A stretch of 64,000 nucleotides of DNA from Alsobacter soli (GTDB lineage: Bacteria; Pseudomonadota; Alphaproteobacteria; Rhizobiales; Beijerinckiaceae), in the NCBI RefSeq assembly GCF_003004785.1, contig NZ_PVZS01000010.1:128241-192240 (forward strand), given 5' to 3'. The position numbers were made by a program, and so were the translations under genes. The notes below the pieces were generated by a model. It made no database searches, was not told the DNA's origin, and worked only from the letters and a program-made list of their open reading frames with translations. Shown piece by piece: positions 1-8,656 of the stretch (its first letter is position 1; the number at the start of each line of letters is the position of its first letter).

Positions 1-414
1 CGCCCCGAGGCGACCCGAGACAAGTTCATCGGCGACTGGATGACCACCGGCGACCAGGGCGAGATGGACGCGGACGGCTACGTGCGCTTCGTGGGCCGGG
101 ACGACGACGTGATCACGTCGGCTGGCTACCGCATCGGCCCGGCGGAGATCGAGGACTGCCTGCTGCGCCACCCGGCCGTCGCCAACGCCGCCGCGGTGGG
201 CAAGCCCGACCCGCTGCGCACCGAGATCGTGAAGGCCTTCGTGGTGCTGAAGCGGGGCGTGGGGGAAAGCCGAGACCTGGCCGCCGATATCCAGCGCTTC
301 GTCAAGGAGCGGCTGTCCGCCCACGAATATCCGCGCGAAATCGCCTTCGTGCCTGACCTGCCGCTCACGACCACCGGCAAGGTGATCCGTCGCGAGCTGC
401 GCCTGCGCGCCTAG
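1..414 (+). CDS. Acyl-CoA synthetase (AMP-forming), C-terminal part
   Basis: Partial gene: the reading frame is open from base 1, so the large N-terminal domain lies outside the window and only the last 137 residues are seen. These form the small C-terminal lid domain of the ANL (adenylate-forming) superfamily. The hinge motif GRDDDVITSAGYRIGPAEIE is intact, and the catalytic lysine lies in the terminal TTGKVIRRELR motif. The hinge wording with YRIGP resembles medium-chain or acetyl-like acyl-CoA synthetases, which activate a carboxylic acid with ATP and CoA. Substrate cannot be read from this fragment. Its TAG stop shares the palindrome CTAG (411-414) with the stop of the convergent next gene. 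Confidence 0.9.
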   Translation, partial: RPEATRDKFIGDWMTTGDQGEMDADGYVRFVGRDDDVITSAGYRIGPAEIEDCLLRHPAVANAAAVGKPDPLRTEIVKAFVVLKRGVGESRDLAADIQRFVKERLSAHEYPREIAFVPDLPLTTTGKVIRRELRLRA

Positions 415-1565
415 GGGCGCAGGCGCTTCCAGGCGGCCTTGGCGACCGCGCGCAGCGCGCGCCGGATGCGCTCGGCGGCGAGCAGGGCCGTGTGGCCTGC
501 CCGGAGCGGGAGCCACCAGTCGGCGATTTGGAGGCGGCCCGGCCACAGCCGGTCGATCATAGGGTGGCCTGAGACCGCGCAGCTGTCCGTAAGGCGCAGG
601 GCTGGGTTGGACAGCTGCCGCTCCGTCAGGACCTGCGTCAGCAGCACGCCGGGCGAGTAGACGGAGAAGGCCTCGTCGTAGGTCGTCTTCCAGTAGAGCG
701 CCCGTGCGTCGCCGCCCAGCACGATTCCGACTGTGATCGCGGCGCCGTCGAGGGTGAGCAGGTCGATCCGGCATTCGCCGCGCCGGGCGAAGCCCATCGT
801 GACCGCCTGCAGGAACTTGAGGCGTGCCGGGTCGCTGGCGAAGGCCGTGCCGCGCCGGCCTTTCCAGCCGCGCGCCTCAAGGGCGGCGAAGGACGCGCAG
901 GCTTGCTCGACCTCCATGGGCGTGACGGCGGATCTGGAGAGCAGGTCTCCCCGTTCGGCGAGGCGCCTGCGGAGGCGCGCGAGCTCCTTGCCGCGCTTGG
1001 CGCTGACGGCCGGGGCGGCGCCCGCTTCGGCCGACTCTCGGAACAAGGCGGCGCGTTCGTGGGCTCCGAGGCGAATGGCGCTCCGGCCCGTTGCGGCCTC
1101 GATCTGGGCGCCAGCCTGGGAGTCTTCGTCCATCCAGGGCAGCAGCACGGCCTGGGCGAGCGGGAATGCGCGGCGGAGCCACGCGACAATCGCGGCGAGG
1201 TCCTCCGCCCCGTAAACGGGGTCCAGCAGCGGCGTCCCGAGCACGGCCTGATCGTGGGCCCAGCCGCGCAGCACGGTGGCCAGCCGGCCGAGCCGCGGCC
1301 GGCGCAGGACCAGGAGCGCGGTCATGCGCTCGCCACGCCAGGCGGCGACGAAAAGCGGGGGTGCGACGCCGGGCAAGGCGGCCGCGGGAAGGGCAAAGTC
1401 GGGCTCCCAGAACGGGTTGCGATCCGGCGACCGCGCCCCGAGTTCTCTCCAGGCTTCGCGACAGGCCTCGGCGCCGTCGGCCCCGAACGGCTCCACGCGC
1501 GCCGGCGCGTCAGTGGCCGGCGCCATCAGGGTCCGAGGGGGAGCGGGCGCGTTCATCGCCCCCAT
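411..1565 (-). CDS. CelD/BcsL-family GNAT acyltransferase
   Basis: Protein of 384 residues resembling the Acetyltransf_6 (CelD/BcsL) group of GNAT-fold acyltransferases, found with cellulose and other polysaccharide genes. The C-terminal half carries the recognisable part: RALYWKTTYDEAFSVYSPG, then a TDSC segment near residue 330 where the family normally has an Asp-rich acyl-CoA site. The region near residues 190-200 is Arg-rich (RGKELARLRRRLAERG), as usual in the family. No signal peptide, so cytosolic. The stop overlaps that of the acyl-CoA synthetase convergently. Acyl donor and acceptor are unknown. A second member of the same family lies at 62407. Confidence 0.75.
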   Translation of the reverse strand: MGAMNAPAPPRTLMAPATDAPARVEPFGADGAEACREAWRELGARSPDRNPFWEPDFALPAAALPGVAPPLFVAAWRGERMTALLVLRRPRLGRLATVLRGWAHDQAVLGTPLLDPVYGAEDLAAIVAWLRRAFPLAQAVLLPWMDEDSQAGAQIEAATGRSAIRLGAHERAALFRESAEAGAAPAVSAKRGKELARLRRRLAERGDLLSRSAVTPMEVEQACASFAALEARGWKGRRGTAFASDPARLKFLQAVTMGFARRGECRIDLLTLDGAAITVGIVLGGDARALYWKTTYDEAFSVYSPGVLLTQVLTERQLSNPALRLTDSCAVSGHPMIDRLWPGRLQIADWWLPLRAGHTALLAAERIRRALRAVAKAAWKRLRP

Positions 1566-1627
1566 GGTGGGACACGAGCGTTAAATCGGCGTTCCCCGGC
1601 TGCGCCCGCCCGTGCTAGGCAGCCGGC

Positions 1628-1870
1628 ATGACGGATCCCGACGCCAAGCCCGCCCTCGCGCTCGACTTGCGGGGCCTCAAGTGCCCCATGCCGGCGCTGC
1701 GGACGCGCAAGGCCCTGGCCGGGCTCGCGCCGGGGACTGCGCTGCAGGTCCGCGCCACCGACCCGATGGCGGCCATCGACATTCCCCATCTGGTGCGCGA
1801 GCTGGGCGACGAACTCCTGGCGAGCGCCCGCGAGGAGGATGCGCTCGTGTTCCTGATCCGGAAGGCCTGA
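1628..1870 (+). CDS. TusA-family sulfurtransferase
   Basis: Small protein of 80 residues matching the TusA/SirA/YeeD fold, which relays persulfide sulfur in tRNA thiolation, molybdenum cofactor formation or sulfur oxidation. The family signature LKCPMPALRTRKAL is present, with the sulfur-carrying cysteine at residue 19 and the CPxP motif intact. The ATG at 1628 sits just after the divergent intergenic space and gives the usual family length. It is divergent from the CelD-like gene and convergent with the CobW GTPase. No partner sulfur gene is next to it, so its exact relay role is open. Confidence 0.88.
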   Translation: MTDPDAKPALALDLRGLKCPMPALRTRKALAGLAPGTALQVRATDPMAAIDIPHLVRELGDELLASAREEDALVFLIRKA

Positions 1871-1875
1871 GGAGC

Positions 1876-3021
1876 TCAGCCCCGCCGCAGCGAGAGCGGG
1901 TTGTCCATCAGCGCCGCACGGTCCGGCGTGTCGATGGCGGGCGTGCCCGTGAAGGCGTCCCACATCCGCCTGACGAAGCTTTCGTCGAGATCGCGGGTGA
2001 TGAACACGAGGCGCGTGCGGCGGTCGGCGTCAGGCCAGCGCGGCAGAGCGACCGGCGGGTGCAGCACGTGCTGGACGCCATGGAGGACAATGGGGCGGTC
2101 CGGCTGCTCGGCCACGTTCACGATGCCCTTCATGCGCAGCAGCTTGGCCCCGTGCGCCGACGGCAGCAAGGTCATGAACATGTCCAGCGCCGCCATCGGG
2201 ACCGGCCGGTCGGTGGTCAGGCAAAAGGCGCGCACGCGGGAGTCGTGGCGGTTGACGTCGTGGGAGTCCTGGTCGCGCTCGTCGTGAGCGTGGTCGTGCG
2301 CATGGCCGTCGCCCTCCGCGTCGCGGTAGGCCTCCTCGCGGAGCCAGGCCGCGACATCCGGGATCTTCCCGCTGGTCTCGAAGGGGCCCGCCCCCATGAG
2401 GGCGTCCGCCGTGGCTTCGCCGGCGGCGGCCTCCAGCAGGGGAGCGGCGGGGTTCAGTCGCCGAAGCCGGGCGCGGAGGCGGCCGTATTCGGGACGGGTC
2501 GCGTCCGTCAGCAGGTCCGACTTGGTGAGCGCGATCCGGTCCGCGACCGCGACCTGCTTCACCGCCTCGGAATGCTCGTCCAGCGTGGCGTAGCCGTTCA
2601 GGGCGTCCACGACGGTCACGACCCCGTCGATGGCGTAGCGCGTGACCAGATAGGGGTGCGACAGCGCGGCCTGCAGGATCGGGGCGGGGTCGGCCAGGCC
2701 GGTGGTCTCGACCAGCACGCGGCGGAACGGGCTCACGGTCCCGGCGTCGCGCTTGGCGACGAGATCTTCCAGGGCCGCCACCAGGTCGCCGCGCACGGTG
2801 CAGCACAGGCAGCCCGAGGACAGCAGCACCATGTCCCCGTCCACCGCCTCGATGAAGAGGTGGTCGAGACCGATCTCGCCAAATTCGTTGACGATCACGA
2901 CCGTGTCGGCCAGCGCCGGATCGGAGAGGAGCCGGTTGAGCAAGGTCGTCTTCCCGGCCCCCAGGAAGCCGGTGAGGATCGTGAGAGGGATGGGGCCGTC
3001 CATGGCCGCTTGCTCCGTCAT
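1876..3021 (-). CDS. CobW/COG0523-family metal-chaperone GTPase
   Basis: GTPase of 381 residues of the G3E family. The P-loop GFLGAGKTT is at residues 18-26, the metal-binding CLCC motif at 71-74 and the base-recognition TKSD at 166-169. A His/Asp-rich loop (HAHDHAHDE) near residue 270 is typical of metal-handling members. The C-terminal CobW_C domain follows. I chose the ATG at 3021 because it overlaps the TGA stop of the upstream exporter gene as ATGA (3018-3021); a longer frame upstream lacks family similarity. The target metal (cobalt for cobalamin, or zinc) cannot be settled. CobS and CobT lie 7 kb away, but cobN is not in the window. Confidence 0.88.
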   Translation of the reverse strand: MTEQAAMDGPIPLTILTGFLGAGKTTLLNRLLSDPALADTVVIVNEFGEIGLDHLFIEAVDGDMVLLSSGCLCCTVRGDLVAALEDLVAKRDAGTVSPFRRVLVETTGLADPAPILQAALSHPYLVTRYAIDGVVTVVDALNGYATLDEHSEAVKQVAVADRIALTKSDLLTDATRPEYGRLRARLRRLNPAAPLLEAAAGEATADALMGAGPFETSGKIPDVAAWLREEAYRDAEGDGHAHDHAHDERDQDSHDVNRHDSRVRAFCLTTDRPVPMAALDMFMTLLPSAHGAKLLRMKGIVNVAEQPDRPIVLHGVQHVLHPPVALPRWPDADRRTRLVFITRDLDESFVRRMWDAFTGTPAIDTPDRAALMDNPLSLRRG

Positions 3022-3914
3022 GCCCGCGCCGGAACCCGCGCGCGCCCGTTCTGAAGAGCCACGTTGGCCATGATGGCCCCGATGACAAGGGCTCCGCCGG
3101 CATATTGGATCGGCGCGAGCCGCTCGCCGAGGACGAGGGCCGAGGTCAGGGCCGCCACGACGGGCTCCAGGCAGAACGCCAGGCCGCCCGCGACGGCGCC
3201 GACGCGGCCGAGCGAGACCACCTGCAGGACGAAGCCGAGCACGAAGCCCCCAATCGTGAGCGTCACCGCCCAGGGCGCCGCCAGCAGGATGGCGGGTCCG
3301 TGCACCCCGCCGGTAGCCGCCGCCGCCGCAAGCGCGGCGGGGAGGCAGACGACGTGGACCCAGAACACCTTCGGGGCCGTCGTGAGGGAGGCGCATCGCG
3401 CAGCCGCGAAGAACTGCGCCACTCCAGACAGGCTCGCCCCGAAGGCGAGCAGGAGCCCGCGCGGATCGAGGCTGGCGGAGGCGGGGCCGAGCACCAGCAC
3501 GATGCCCACGAAGGCGACCGCCGCAACGGCCAGGAGGGGCGCCGACAACGGCCTTCGCTCCACCAGGGGGCTCATCAGCACGATCAACACCGGGTAGGTG
3601 TAAAACACCACCGCGGCGACCGTGACCGGGATGAACGCCACGGAGGACAGGTAGCAGATGCCCACGCCGGCGCTGGACAGGCCGAGCACGAACAGCGGCG
3701 CACGTTTCCCGGCGGGAACCCGCAGGCTCTGGCGCAACGCGACCGCGAGGACGACCGCGAGCGCCAGCATCACGAGCACCCGATAGAACACCATCAGGGG
3801 CCCGTGCACCCCTTCGCCGGCGGCGATGCGCGCAAAGGTGATGTTGAAGCCGTAGGCCGCCGCGCCGCCGAGCGCGAGCAGGAACCCGCCCGGGGCGGAA
3901 ACGGGAGCCGTCAT
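3018..3914 (-). CDS. EamA/DMT-superfamily transporter
   Basis: Very hydrophobic protein of 298 residues with the repeated five-helix halves of the EamA drug/metabolite transporter superfamily. Near the N-terminus GGAAAYGFNITFARIA resembles the start of the first EamA repeat. The second repeat begins around residue 150 (GLLLAFGASLSGVAQFF) and ends with LGERLAPIQYAGGALVIGA, a usual motif. Members export amino acids, nucleosides or other metabolites; the substrate here is unknown. It is transcribed with the CobW gene through a 4-base overlap, so the two are probably one operon. One of three EamA proteins in the window. Confidence 0.87.
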   Translation of the reverse strand: MTAPVSAPGGFLLALGGAAAYGFNITFARIAAGEGVHGPLMVFYRVLVMLALAVVLAVALRQSLRVPAGKRAPLFVLGLSSAGVGICYLSSVAFIPVTVAAVVFYTYPVLIVLMSPLVERRPLSAPLLAVAAVAFVGIVLVLGPASASLDPRGLLLAFGASLSGVAQFFAAARCASLTTAPKVFWVHVVCLPAALAAAAATGGVHGPAILLAAPWAVTLTIGGFVLGFVLQVVSLGRVGAVAGGLAFCLEPVVAALTSALVLGERLAPIQYAGGALVIGAIMANVALQNGRARVPARA

Positions 3915-3983
3915 GCGGCGGAGCGCCTTTCAGAGCCAGCGATGCGAAAGCACGTGCCGGACGGGAGAAAGCACGAGGGCGCT

Positions 3984-4035
3984 GAAAAGAAAAGCGGCCG
4001 CGCTTCGGTCCCGGAAAGGGACAAGCGCGACCGCT
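3984..4035 (-). terminator. Rho-independent terminator of the carboxypeptidase gene
   Basis: Read on the minus strand, an imperfect hairpin pairs AGCGG/CGCGCTT/TCCC with GGGA/AAGCGCG/CCGCT around a short TTTCC loop. A T-rich run (TTTTCTTTT) follows. It lies 25 bases after the carboxypeptidase stop and before the EamA gene. Confidence 0.6.
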
Positions 4036-4059
4036 CGACAGGCTTGAGGGTCGACGTGA

Positions 4060-5664
4060 TCACTCGGTGCTGGCGGGCTTCTTTCGTCGTGCCGGCGGCG
4101 CCTCGGCCGCCACCTTCTCCTTGTGCCCGGGCTTGGCCTTCGGCTCCGCCTTGGCCTTCACGGGCGTCTTGGCCTTGCTCTTCACCGGGATCTCCACGTG
4201 GACCCGGCCGTGCTTGCCGGCCGTGACCTTGCCTTCCAGCGCCTTGGCGGGCTCCGCCTCGCTGTTCAGGTCCACCGCCTTGGAGGCCACCGCCGGACGG
4301 CGCGGCACGGCGCCGTGCTTCGGCCCCGCCTTGGCCTTCACGCCGTGCGCGATCGCGCCGGCCTTCAGGGGCTTCACGTCCGCAGGCTTCACCTTGATGC
4401 CGGGCGCGGCTTCGGACGAGCCTTCCGCATAGGCGGCGGCGGTCTTGGGCGCGCCCTTCTCGACGGGCTTCTTGGCGACCATCACGGGCGTGAAGGAGGC
4501 GTTTGCGGCGACGGGGGCGGAGGCGGACCGCTCGTTCCGCCCGACATAGACCGGGACCACCTCGAGCGGGGCGCGAGGACCGAGGGTTCTCGGCCCAGCC
4601 GCCATGCCGCTCGGCTGCGACACGGCCGCAAGCGCCACCGGGGCCGAGCGGCCCTCCTCGTTGCCGGGCGGGGCCGACGCCTGGGTCTGCGGCTCGGCTT
4701 CCTCCTCGGACGCCGGGGCGCCCTTGCGGTGGACGCAGATGTCTTCTCGCATATTCGGCGGCGCGGCGACGGAAGACGCCGGCATGCTCTGCAGCGTGCC
4801 GCCGCCACCCCCGAACAGACCGGAGCCGAAGCCGCCGTTGAAGCCCTTGTCGAGGAACTGGGCCGCCTTCAGGGTGCGGTCGGTGCCGGACGAGGCGCCG
4901 AGCACCACCGCGATCAGCCGCTGGCCGTTGCGGTTGGCGACGGCGACCAGGTTGAAGCCTGACGGGCAGATGAAGCCCGTCTTCATGCCCTCGATGCCCT
5001 GGTAGCGCCCGATCAGGCCGTTGGTGTTCTTCATCACCCGGTTGCCGAGCTTCACCGAGCCGATGTGAAAAAAGCCCGCGTATTCGGGGAACTCCAGCAG
5101 CAGCGCCCGGGTCAGTATCGCGAGGTCGCGCGCGGAGGTCTGCTGCCCTTCGGCGAAGAGCCCGTTCGGGTTGACGAAGTGGCTCTCGTGCAGGCCCAGG
5201 CTGGCGGCCTCCTGGTTCATCATGGCGGCGAAATTGTCGACGGTGCCGCCCACGCCCTCCGCGATGACGACCGCCATGTCGTTGGCGGACTTCACCAACA
5301 TGATCTTCATGGCGTTCTCGAGCGTGATCTCCATGCCCGGCTTGAGGCCCACCTTGGAGGGCGGCACGGACGTGGCGTTCTTGGAGATCGGGATCGGCGT
5401 ATCGAACGAGATCTTGCCTTCCTTGACCTTCTTCAGCGTGACGTAGGTGGTCATCAGCTTCGTCACCGAGGCCGGGTACCACGGCATGGTGGCGTCCTCG
5501 GAGAACAGCACCCGACCCGTGGCCAGATCGGCCACCACGTAGGGCATGGCCGCCTGGGCGGCGGCCCCGGTCATCAGCAGCCCGGCGGCCCCAGCCACCA
5601 GGGCGCGGGCGCGCAGCCGAGAGACGGCGAAAAACAGGGAAACGCGGCGGACCACTCGTGTCAT
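4060..5664 (-). CDS. D-alanyl-D-alanine carboxypeptidase (peptidase S11) with a long basic tail
   Basis: Penicillin-binding serine peptidase of 534 residues that trims the terminal D-Ala from peptidoglycan stem peptides in the periplasm. A basic N-terminus and hydrophobic stretch ending AAAQA (about residues 20-39) form a signal peptide. All three active-site motifs are present: SVTK at 66-69, SAN at 126-128 and KTG at 228-230. The start at 5664 gives a signal peptide at residue 1; an upstream start would put 44 odd residues before it. After the catalytic domain (about residue 285) comes a roughly 240-residue Ala/Pro/Lys-rich tail of low complexity, with repeated KAKA and VKAK-like runs. This is much longer than in E. 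coli DacA/DacC and may bind the wall. Confidence 0.9.
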   Translation of the reverse strand: MTRVVRRVSLFFAVSRLRARALVAGAAGLLMTGAAAQAAMPYVVADLATGRVLFSEDATMPWYPASVTKLMTTYVTLKKVKEGKISFDTPIPISKNATSVPPSKVGLKPGMEITLENAMKIMLVKSANDMAVVIAEGVGGTVDNFAAMMNQEAASLGLHESHFVNPNGLFAEGQQTSARDLAILTRALLLEFPEYAGFFHIGSVKLGNRVMKNTNGLIGRYQGIEGMKTGFICPSGFNLVAVANRNGQRLIAVVLGASSGTDRTLKAAQFLDKGFNGGFGSGLFGGGGGTLQSMPASSVAAPPNMREDICVHRKGAPASEEEAEPQTQASAPPGNEEGRSAPVALAAVSQPSGMAAGPRTLGPRAPLEVVPVYVGRNERSASAPVAANASFTPVMVAKKPVEKGAPKTAAAYAEGSSEAAPGIKVKPADVKPLKAGAIAHGVKAKAGPKHGAVPRRPAVASKAVDLNSEAEPAKALEGKVTAGKHGRVHVEIPVKSKAKTPVKAKAEPKAKPGHKEKVAAEAPPARRKKPASTE

Positions 5665-5905
5665 CAGATCGTTCCGGTTCTCGCCCGAGCGGGCGGGCCT
5701 AGGACAAACGTCAAAATGCAGCCGGCGATAATAGGACGTCGGCCGGAAATCGCTCTGGCGATCACGGCGCCCCGGAAGGCGGCCTGACGCTGACAATGAT
5801 TCCTACCCCGCGCCCCGTGATTTGCCTAGCGCAGCCACAGGTGGTACCGGCCGATCATGGCCGGGTTCGGGCGGGCTCGGCTTTCGGACGAAAGGCGCTT
5901 CCCCC

Positions 5906-6805
5906 ATGGCCTATCTGTGGATCGTCACGACGCTGGTCGCGGCGGTGGCGCAAACCGCGCGCAACGCCATGCAGCGGAGCCTGACCGAGACGCTGGGCAC
6001 GGTCGGCGCCTCGCAGGTGCGGTTTCTGTATGGCTTCCCATTCGCGCTTGTCTTCCTCGCACTGGTGCTCGCTATTGGCGGCGGCGCATCGCCCGCGCCA
6101 ACAGGCCGCTTCCTCCTTTGGGTGCTCGGCGGCGCCGTGGCCCAGATCCTCGCCACCGTGCTGATGCTGGCCGCCATGCGGGAACGCTCCTTCGCGGTGG
6201 CGACCGCCTACATCAAGACCGAGCCCGTCCAGGTGGCGGTGTTCGGCATCCTGGTTCTCGGGGATCCCATGAGCCTGGGCGCGGCTGTCGCGATCGTCGT
6301 GGCCACGGCCGGCGTCGTGCTGATGGCCGTGAAGCCGGGGAGCAGCTTCACGGCGGCCGGGACGCGCCCGGCCATCATGGGAATCGTGTCGGGCGCGTTC
6401 TTCGCCTTGTCGGCGATCGGCTTCCGCGGCGCGATCCTGGAGCTTGGCCAAGGGTCGTTCGTGCTGCGCTCGACCTATACGCTGGCCTGGTCGCTGGGCG
6501 TGCAGACCACGCTCCTTCTCCTGTGGCTCGGGGCCTTCAACCGGCGCGCGCTGGTCAAGATCGTCCGGGCCTGGCGTCCCTCCCTGCTCGCGGGGTTCGC
6601 GGGCGCGTTCGCGTCGCAGTTCTGGTTCCTGGGCTTCTCGCTCACGTCGGCCGCCAACGTGCGGACGCTGGCCCTGGTCGAGGTGCTGTTCGCGCAGGCG
6701 GTCTCCAAGCGGCTGTTCGATCAATCCACCAGCCCCCGCGAGATCGTCGGGATGACGCTGATCGTCGGCGGCGTCATCCTGCTGCTGTGGACCCACGGGG
6801 CCTGA
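5906..6805 (+). CDS. EamA/DMT-superfamily transporter
   Basis: Integral membrane protein of 299 residues from the EamA superfamily. The first residues AYLWIVTTLVAAVAQTARNA open the first repeat, and the second repeat starts near residue 155 (TRPAIMGIVSGAFFALSAI). The final helix is MTLIVGGVILLLW. The start at 5906 is preferred because the frame before it is polar and unlike a transporter. It is divergent from the carboxypeptidase gene and convergent with the small gene at 6815. Substrate is unknown, and no enzyme neighbour suggests one. Confidence 0.86.
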   Translation: MAYLWIVTTLVAAVAQTARNAMQRSLTETLGTVGASQVRFLYGFPFALVFLALVLAIGGGASPAPTGRFLLWVLGGAVAQILATVLMLAAMRERSFAVATAYIKTEPVQVAVFGILVLGDPMSLGAAVAIVVATAGVVLMAVKPGSSFTAAGTRPAIMGIVSGAFFALSAIGFRGAILELGQGSFVLRSTYTLAWSLGVQTTLLLLWLGAFNRRALVKIVRAWRPSLLAGFAGAFASQFWFLGFSLTSAANVRTLALVEVLFAQAVSKRLFDQSTSPREIVGMTLIVGGVILLLWTHGA

Positions 6806-6814
6806 CCGCCATGC

Positions 6815-7246
6815 TCAGCGACGGCTGGCGTTGGACTGTTGCTGCCCAGTCGGGGCGTCGGCCTTCTGGCCGCCCGTGCCGTCCGTTTCCTCAACCTCGC
6901 GCACGCGGGCGGGATCCGTGGCCCTCTTGCTGACCGGCTCGCGGGTCTCGCTCCCGGGCGGGGGCGCCCCGGCCACGGACGCGCCCGCCATGTAGGAGGG
7001 CGGATCGCTGGCCGGGAAGGACATCTCCGACCCGGCGTCGACCAGTTCCTCGCGCCGCTCGCGCTGGTCATAGGCCTCGCAATAGCGCCTGTAGATCGCG
7101 TCGCTGTCCTGCGCGCTCACGCGATCCCCCTGCTGGCAGAGCAGCGTGACGAGGTCGTCCCGGTTGCGCTTGGGCAAGGCCGCCTGGGCGTCGCCCTGGC
7201 CGTGCCGCGCCGCCTCCTCGAGCAAAGTCGCCGTGTTCGCGGACAT
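6815..7246 (-). CDS. Hypothetical protein with SFPASDPPSY motif
   Basis: Small polar protein of 143 residues without signal peptide or membrane segment. The start at 7246 is set by a strong upstream ribosome site (GGAGGAGGAGA on the minus strand). Residues 1-75 are charged and probably helical. In the middle is SFPASDPPSYM, a short motif I recognise from many small uncharacterised alphaproteobacterial proteins. The last 60 residues look disordered (Pro, Gly, Gln and Thr rich). It ends 9 bases from the convergent EamA gene. Function unknown. Confidence 0.7.
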   Translation of the reverse strand: MSANTATLLEEAARHGQGDAQAALPKRNRDDLVTLLCQQGDRVSAQDSDAIYRRYCEAYDQRERREELVDAGSEMSFPASDPPSYMAGASVAGAPPPGSETREPVSKRATDPARVREVEETDGTGGQKADAPTGQQQSNASRR

Positions 7247-7431
7247 GGTTCTCCTCCTCCGTCTCTCGCGCCGACAACGCCGGCCGCAAGCGGGCCGTTC
7301 CGCCATGCCTTGGGCTGCGCCGTGGGCGCGCGCCCGCGCGTTCGCGCACGCGAGCCTTGCGAGCGCGCGCCTTGCGAAGGGCGCGCGCCGGGGCCATTGT
7401 CTGCGCGGAAACGCGAGGGAGCACCGCCAAG

Positions 7432-8598
7432 ATGACCGCCTGTATCGTGGGCTGGGCCCATACCCCGTTCGGCAAGCAGGACGCCGAGAGCGTCGAGAGC
7501 CTGATCGTGCGGGTCACCAACGAGGCCCTGGAGCACGCCGGGGTGGAGGCGGGCGACGTCGACGAGATCGTGCTCGGCCACTACAACGCGGGCTTCTCGC
7601 AGCAGGACTTCACGGCCTCGCTGGTGCTGCAGGCGGACGACGCCCTGCGCTTCAAGCCGACGACCCGTGTCGAGAACGCCTGCGCGACCGGCTCGGCCGC
7701 GGTCCACACGGCGATGAAGAGCATCGAGGCCAAGCAGGCGCGCGTCGTCCTCGTCGTGGGCGTCGAGCAGATGACCAGGACGCCCCCGGCGGACATTGGC
7801 CGCTACCTCCTCAAGGCTTCCTACCTGCCGGAGGACGGCGACACCCCGGCGGGCTTCGCCGGCGTATTCGGCCAGATCGCCGCGGCCTACTTCCAGCGGC
7901 ACGGCGACCAATCCGACGCCCTGGCGATGATCGCCGCCAAGAACCACAAGAACGGGGTCTCCAATCCCTACGCGCAGATGCGCAAGGACCTGGGCGTCGA
8001 GTTCTGCCGGCAGGAGAGCGAGAAGAACCCCTACGTGGCCGGCCCGCTGAAGCGGACCGACTGCTCGCTGGTGTCCGACGGCGCCGCCGCGGTCGTGCTG
8101 GCCGACGTCGAGACGGCGCTGAAGATGAACCGGGCCATCGCGTTCCGGGCCGCCTCCCACGTGCAGGATTTCCTGCCCATGTCGAAGCGCGACATCCTGA
8201 AGTTCGACGGCTGCGCCGAGGCCTGGCGCCGGGCGCTCGCCCAGGCGGGCGTCACGCTCGACCACCTCTCCTTCGTCGAGACGCACGACTGCTTCACGAT
8301 CGCGGAGCTGCTGGAATACGAGGCGATGGGCCTCGCCCCCGAGGGCCGCGGCGCTGTCGCCATCAAGGAGGGGTGGACCCAGAAGGACGGCCGCCTGCCG
8401 GTGAACCCCTCCGGGGGGCTCAAGGCGAAGGGTCACCCCATCGGCGCCACCGGCGTCTCCATGCACGCGCTGACGGCCATGCAACTCGCCGGCGAGGCGG
8501 GGGACATGCAGATTCCCGCGGCCACGCTCGGCGGCATCTTCAACATGGGAGGAGCGGCCGTGGCCAACTACGTGAGCATCCTGGAGCGGCTTCGCTAG
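7432..8598 (+). CDS. Thiolase-family acetyl-CoA acetyltransferase (SCP-x type)
   Basis: Thiolase-fold enzyme of 388 residues, expected to make or cleave 3-ketoacyl-CoA. The nucleophilic cysteine is in VENACATGSAAVH (near residue 85). The second-half catalytic segments are VETHDCFTIAELLEYEAMGL and GGLKAKGHPIGATG. The HDCFT wording with EYEAMGL is that of the SCP-x/DitF thiolase group rather than classical PhaA, which has GHPIGASG and a second Cys near CAGGG. That second Cys motif is replaced here by the IPAATLGGIFNMGG ending. The ATG at 7432 gives the normal N-terminus ACIVGWAHTPFG. No beta-oxidation partner adjoins it. Confidence 0.87.
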   Translation: MTACIVGWAHTPFGKQDAESVESLIVRVTNEALEHAGVEAGDVDEIVLGHYNAGFSQQDFTASLVLQADDALRFKPTTRVENACATGSAAVHTAMKSIEAKQARVVLVVGVEQMTRTPPADIGRYLLKASYLPEDGDTPAGFAGVFGQIAAAYFQRHGDQSDALAMIAAKNHKNGVSNPYAQMRKDLGVEFCRQESEKNPYVAGPLKRTDCSLVSDGAAAVVLADVETALKMNRAIAFRAASHVQDFLPMSKRDILKFDGCAEAWRRALAQAGVTLDHLSFVETHDCFTIAELLEYEAMGLAPEGRGAVAIKEGWTQKDGRLPVNPSGGLKAKGHPIGATGVSMHALTAMQLAGEAGDMQIPAATLGGIFNMGGAAVANYVSILERLR

Positions 8599-8623
8599 GC
8601 CACTCTCACGCTACCCGCTCGCA

Positions 8624-8656
8624 AGCGCCGGGGGAGGGCTACTCCCCCGGCGCTTT
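8624..8656. terminator. Strong hairpin between thiolase and bolA (possible bidirectional terminator)
   Basis: Perfect stem AAGCGCCGGGGGA / TCCCCCGGCGCTT (12-13 pairs) around a GGGCTAC loop. It covers the last codons of bolA and lies 26 bases after the thiolase stop. Only TTT follows on the plus strand and AA-flanked sequence on the other, so termination is likely but the T-run is short. Confidence 0.45.
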
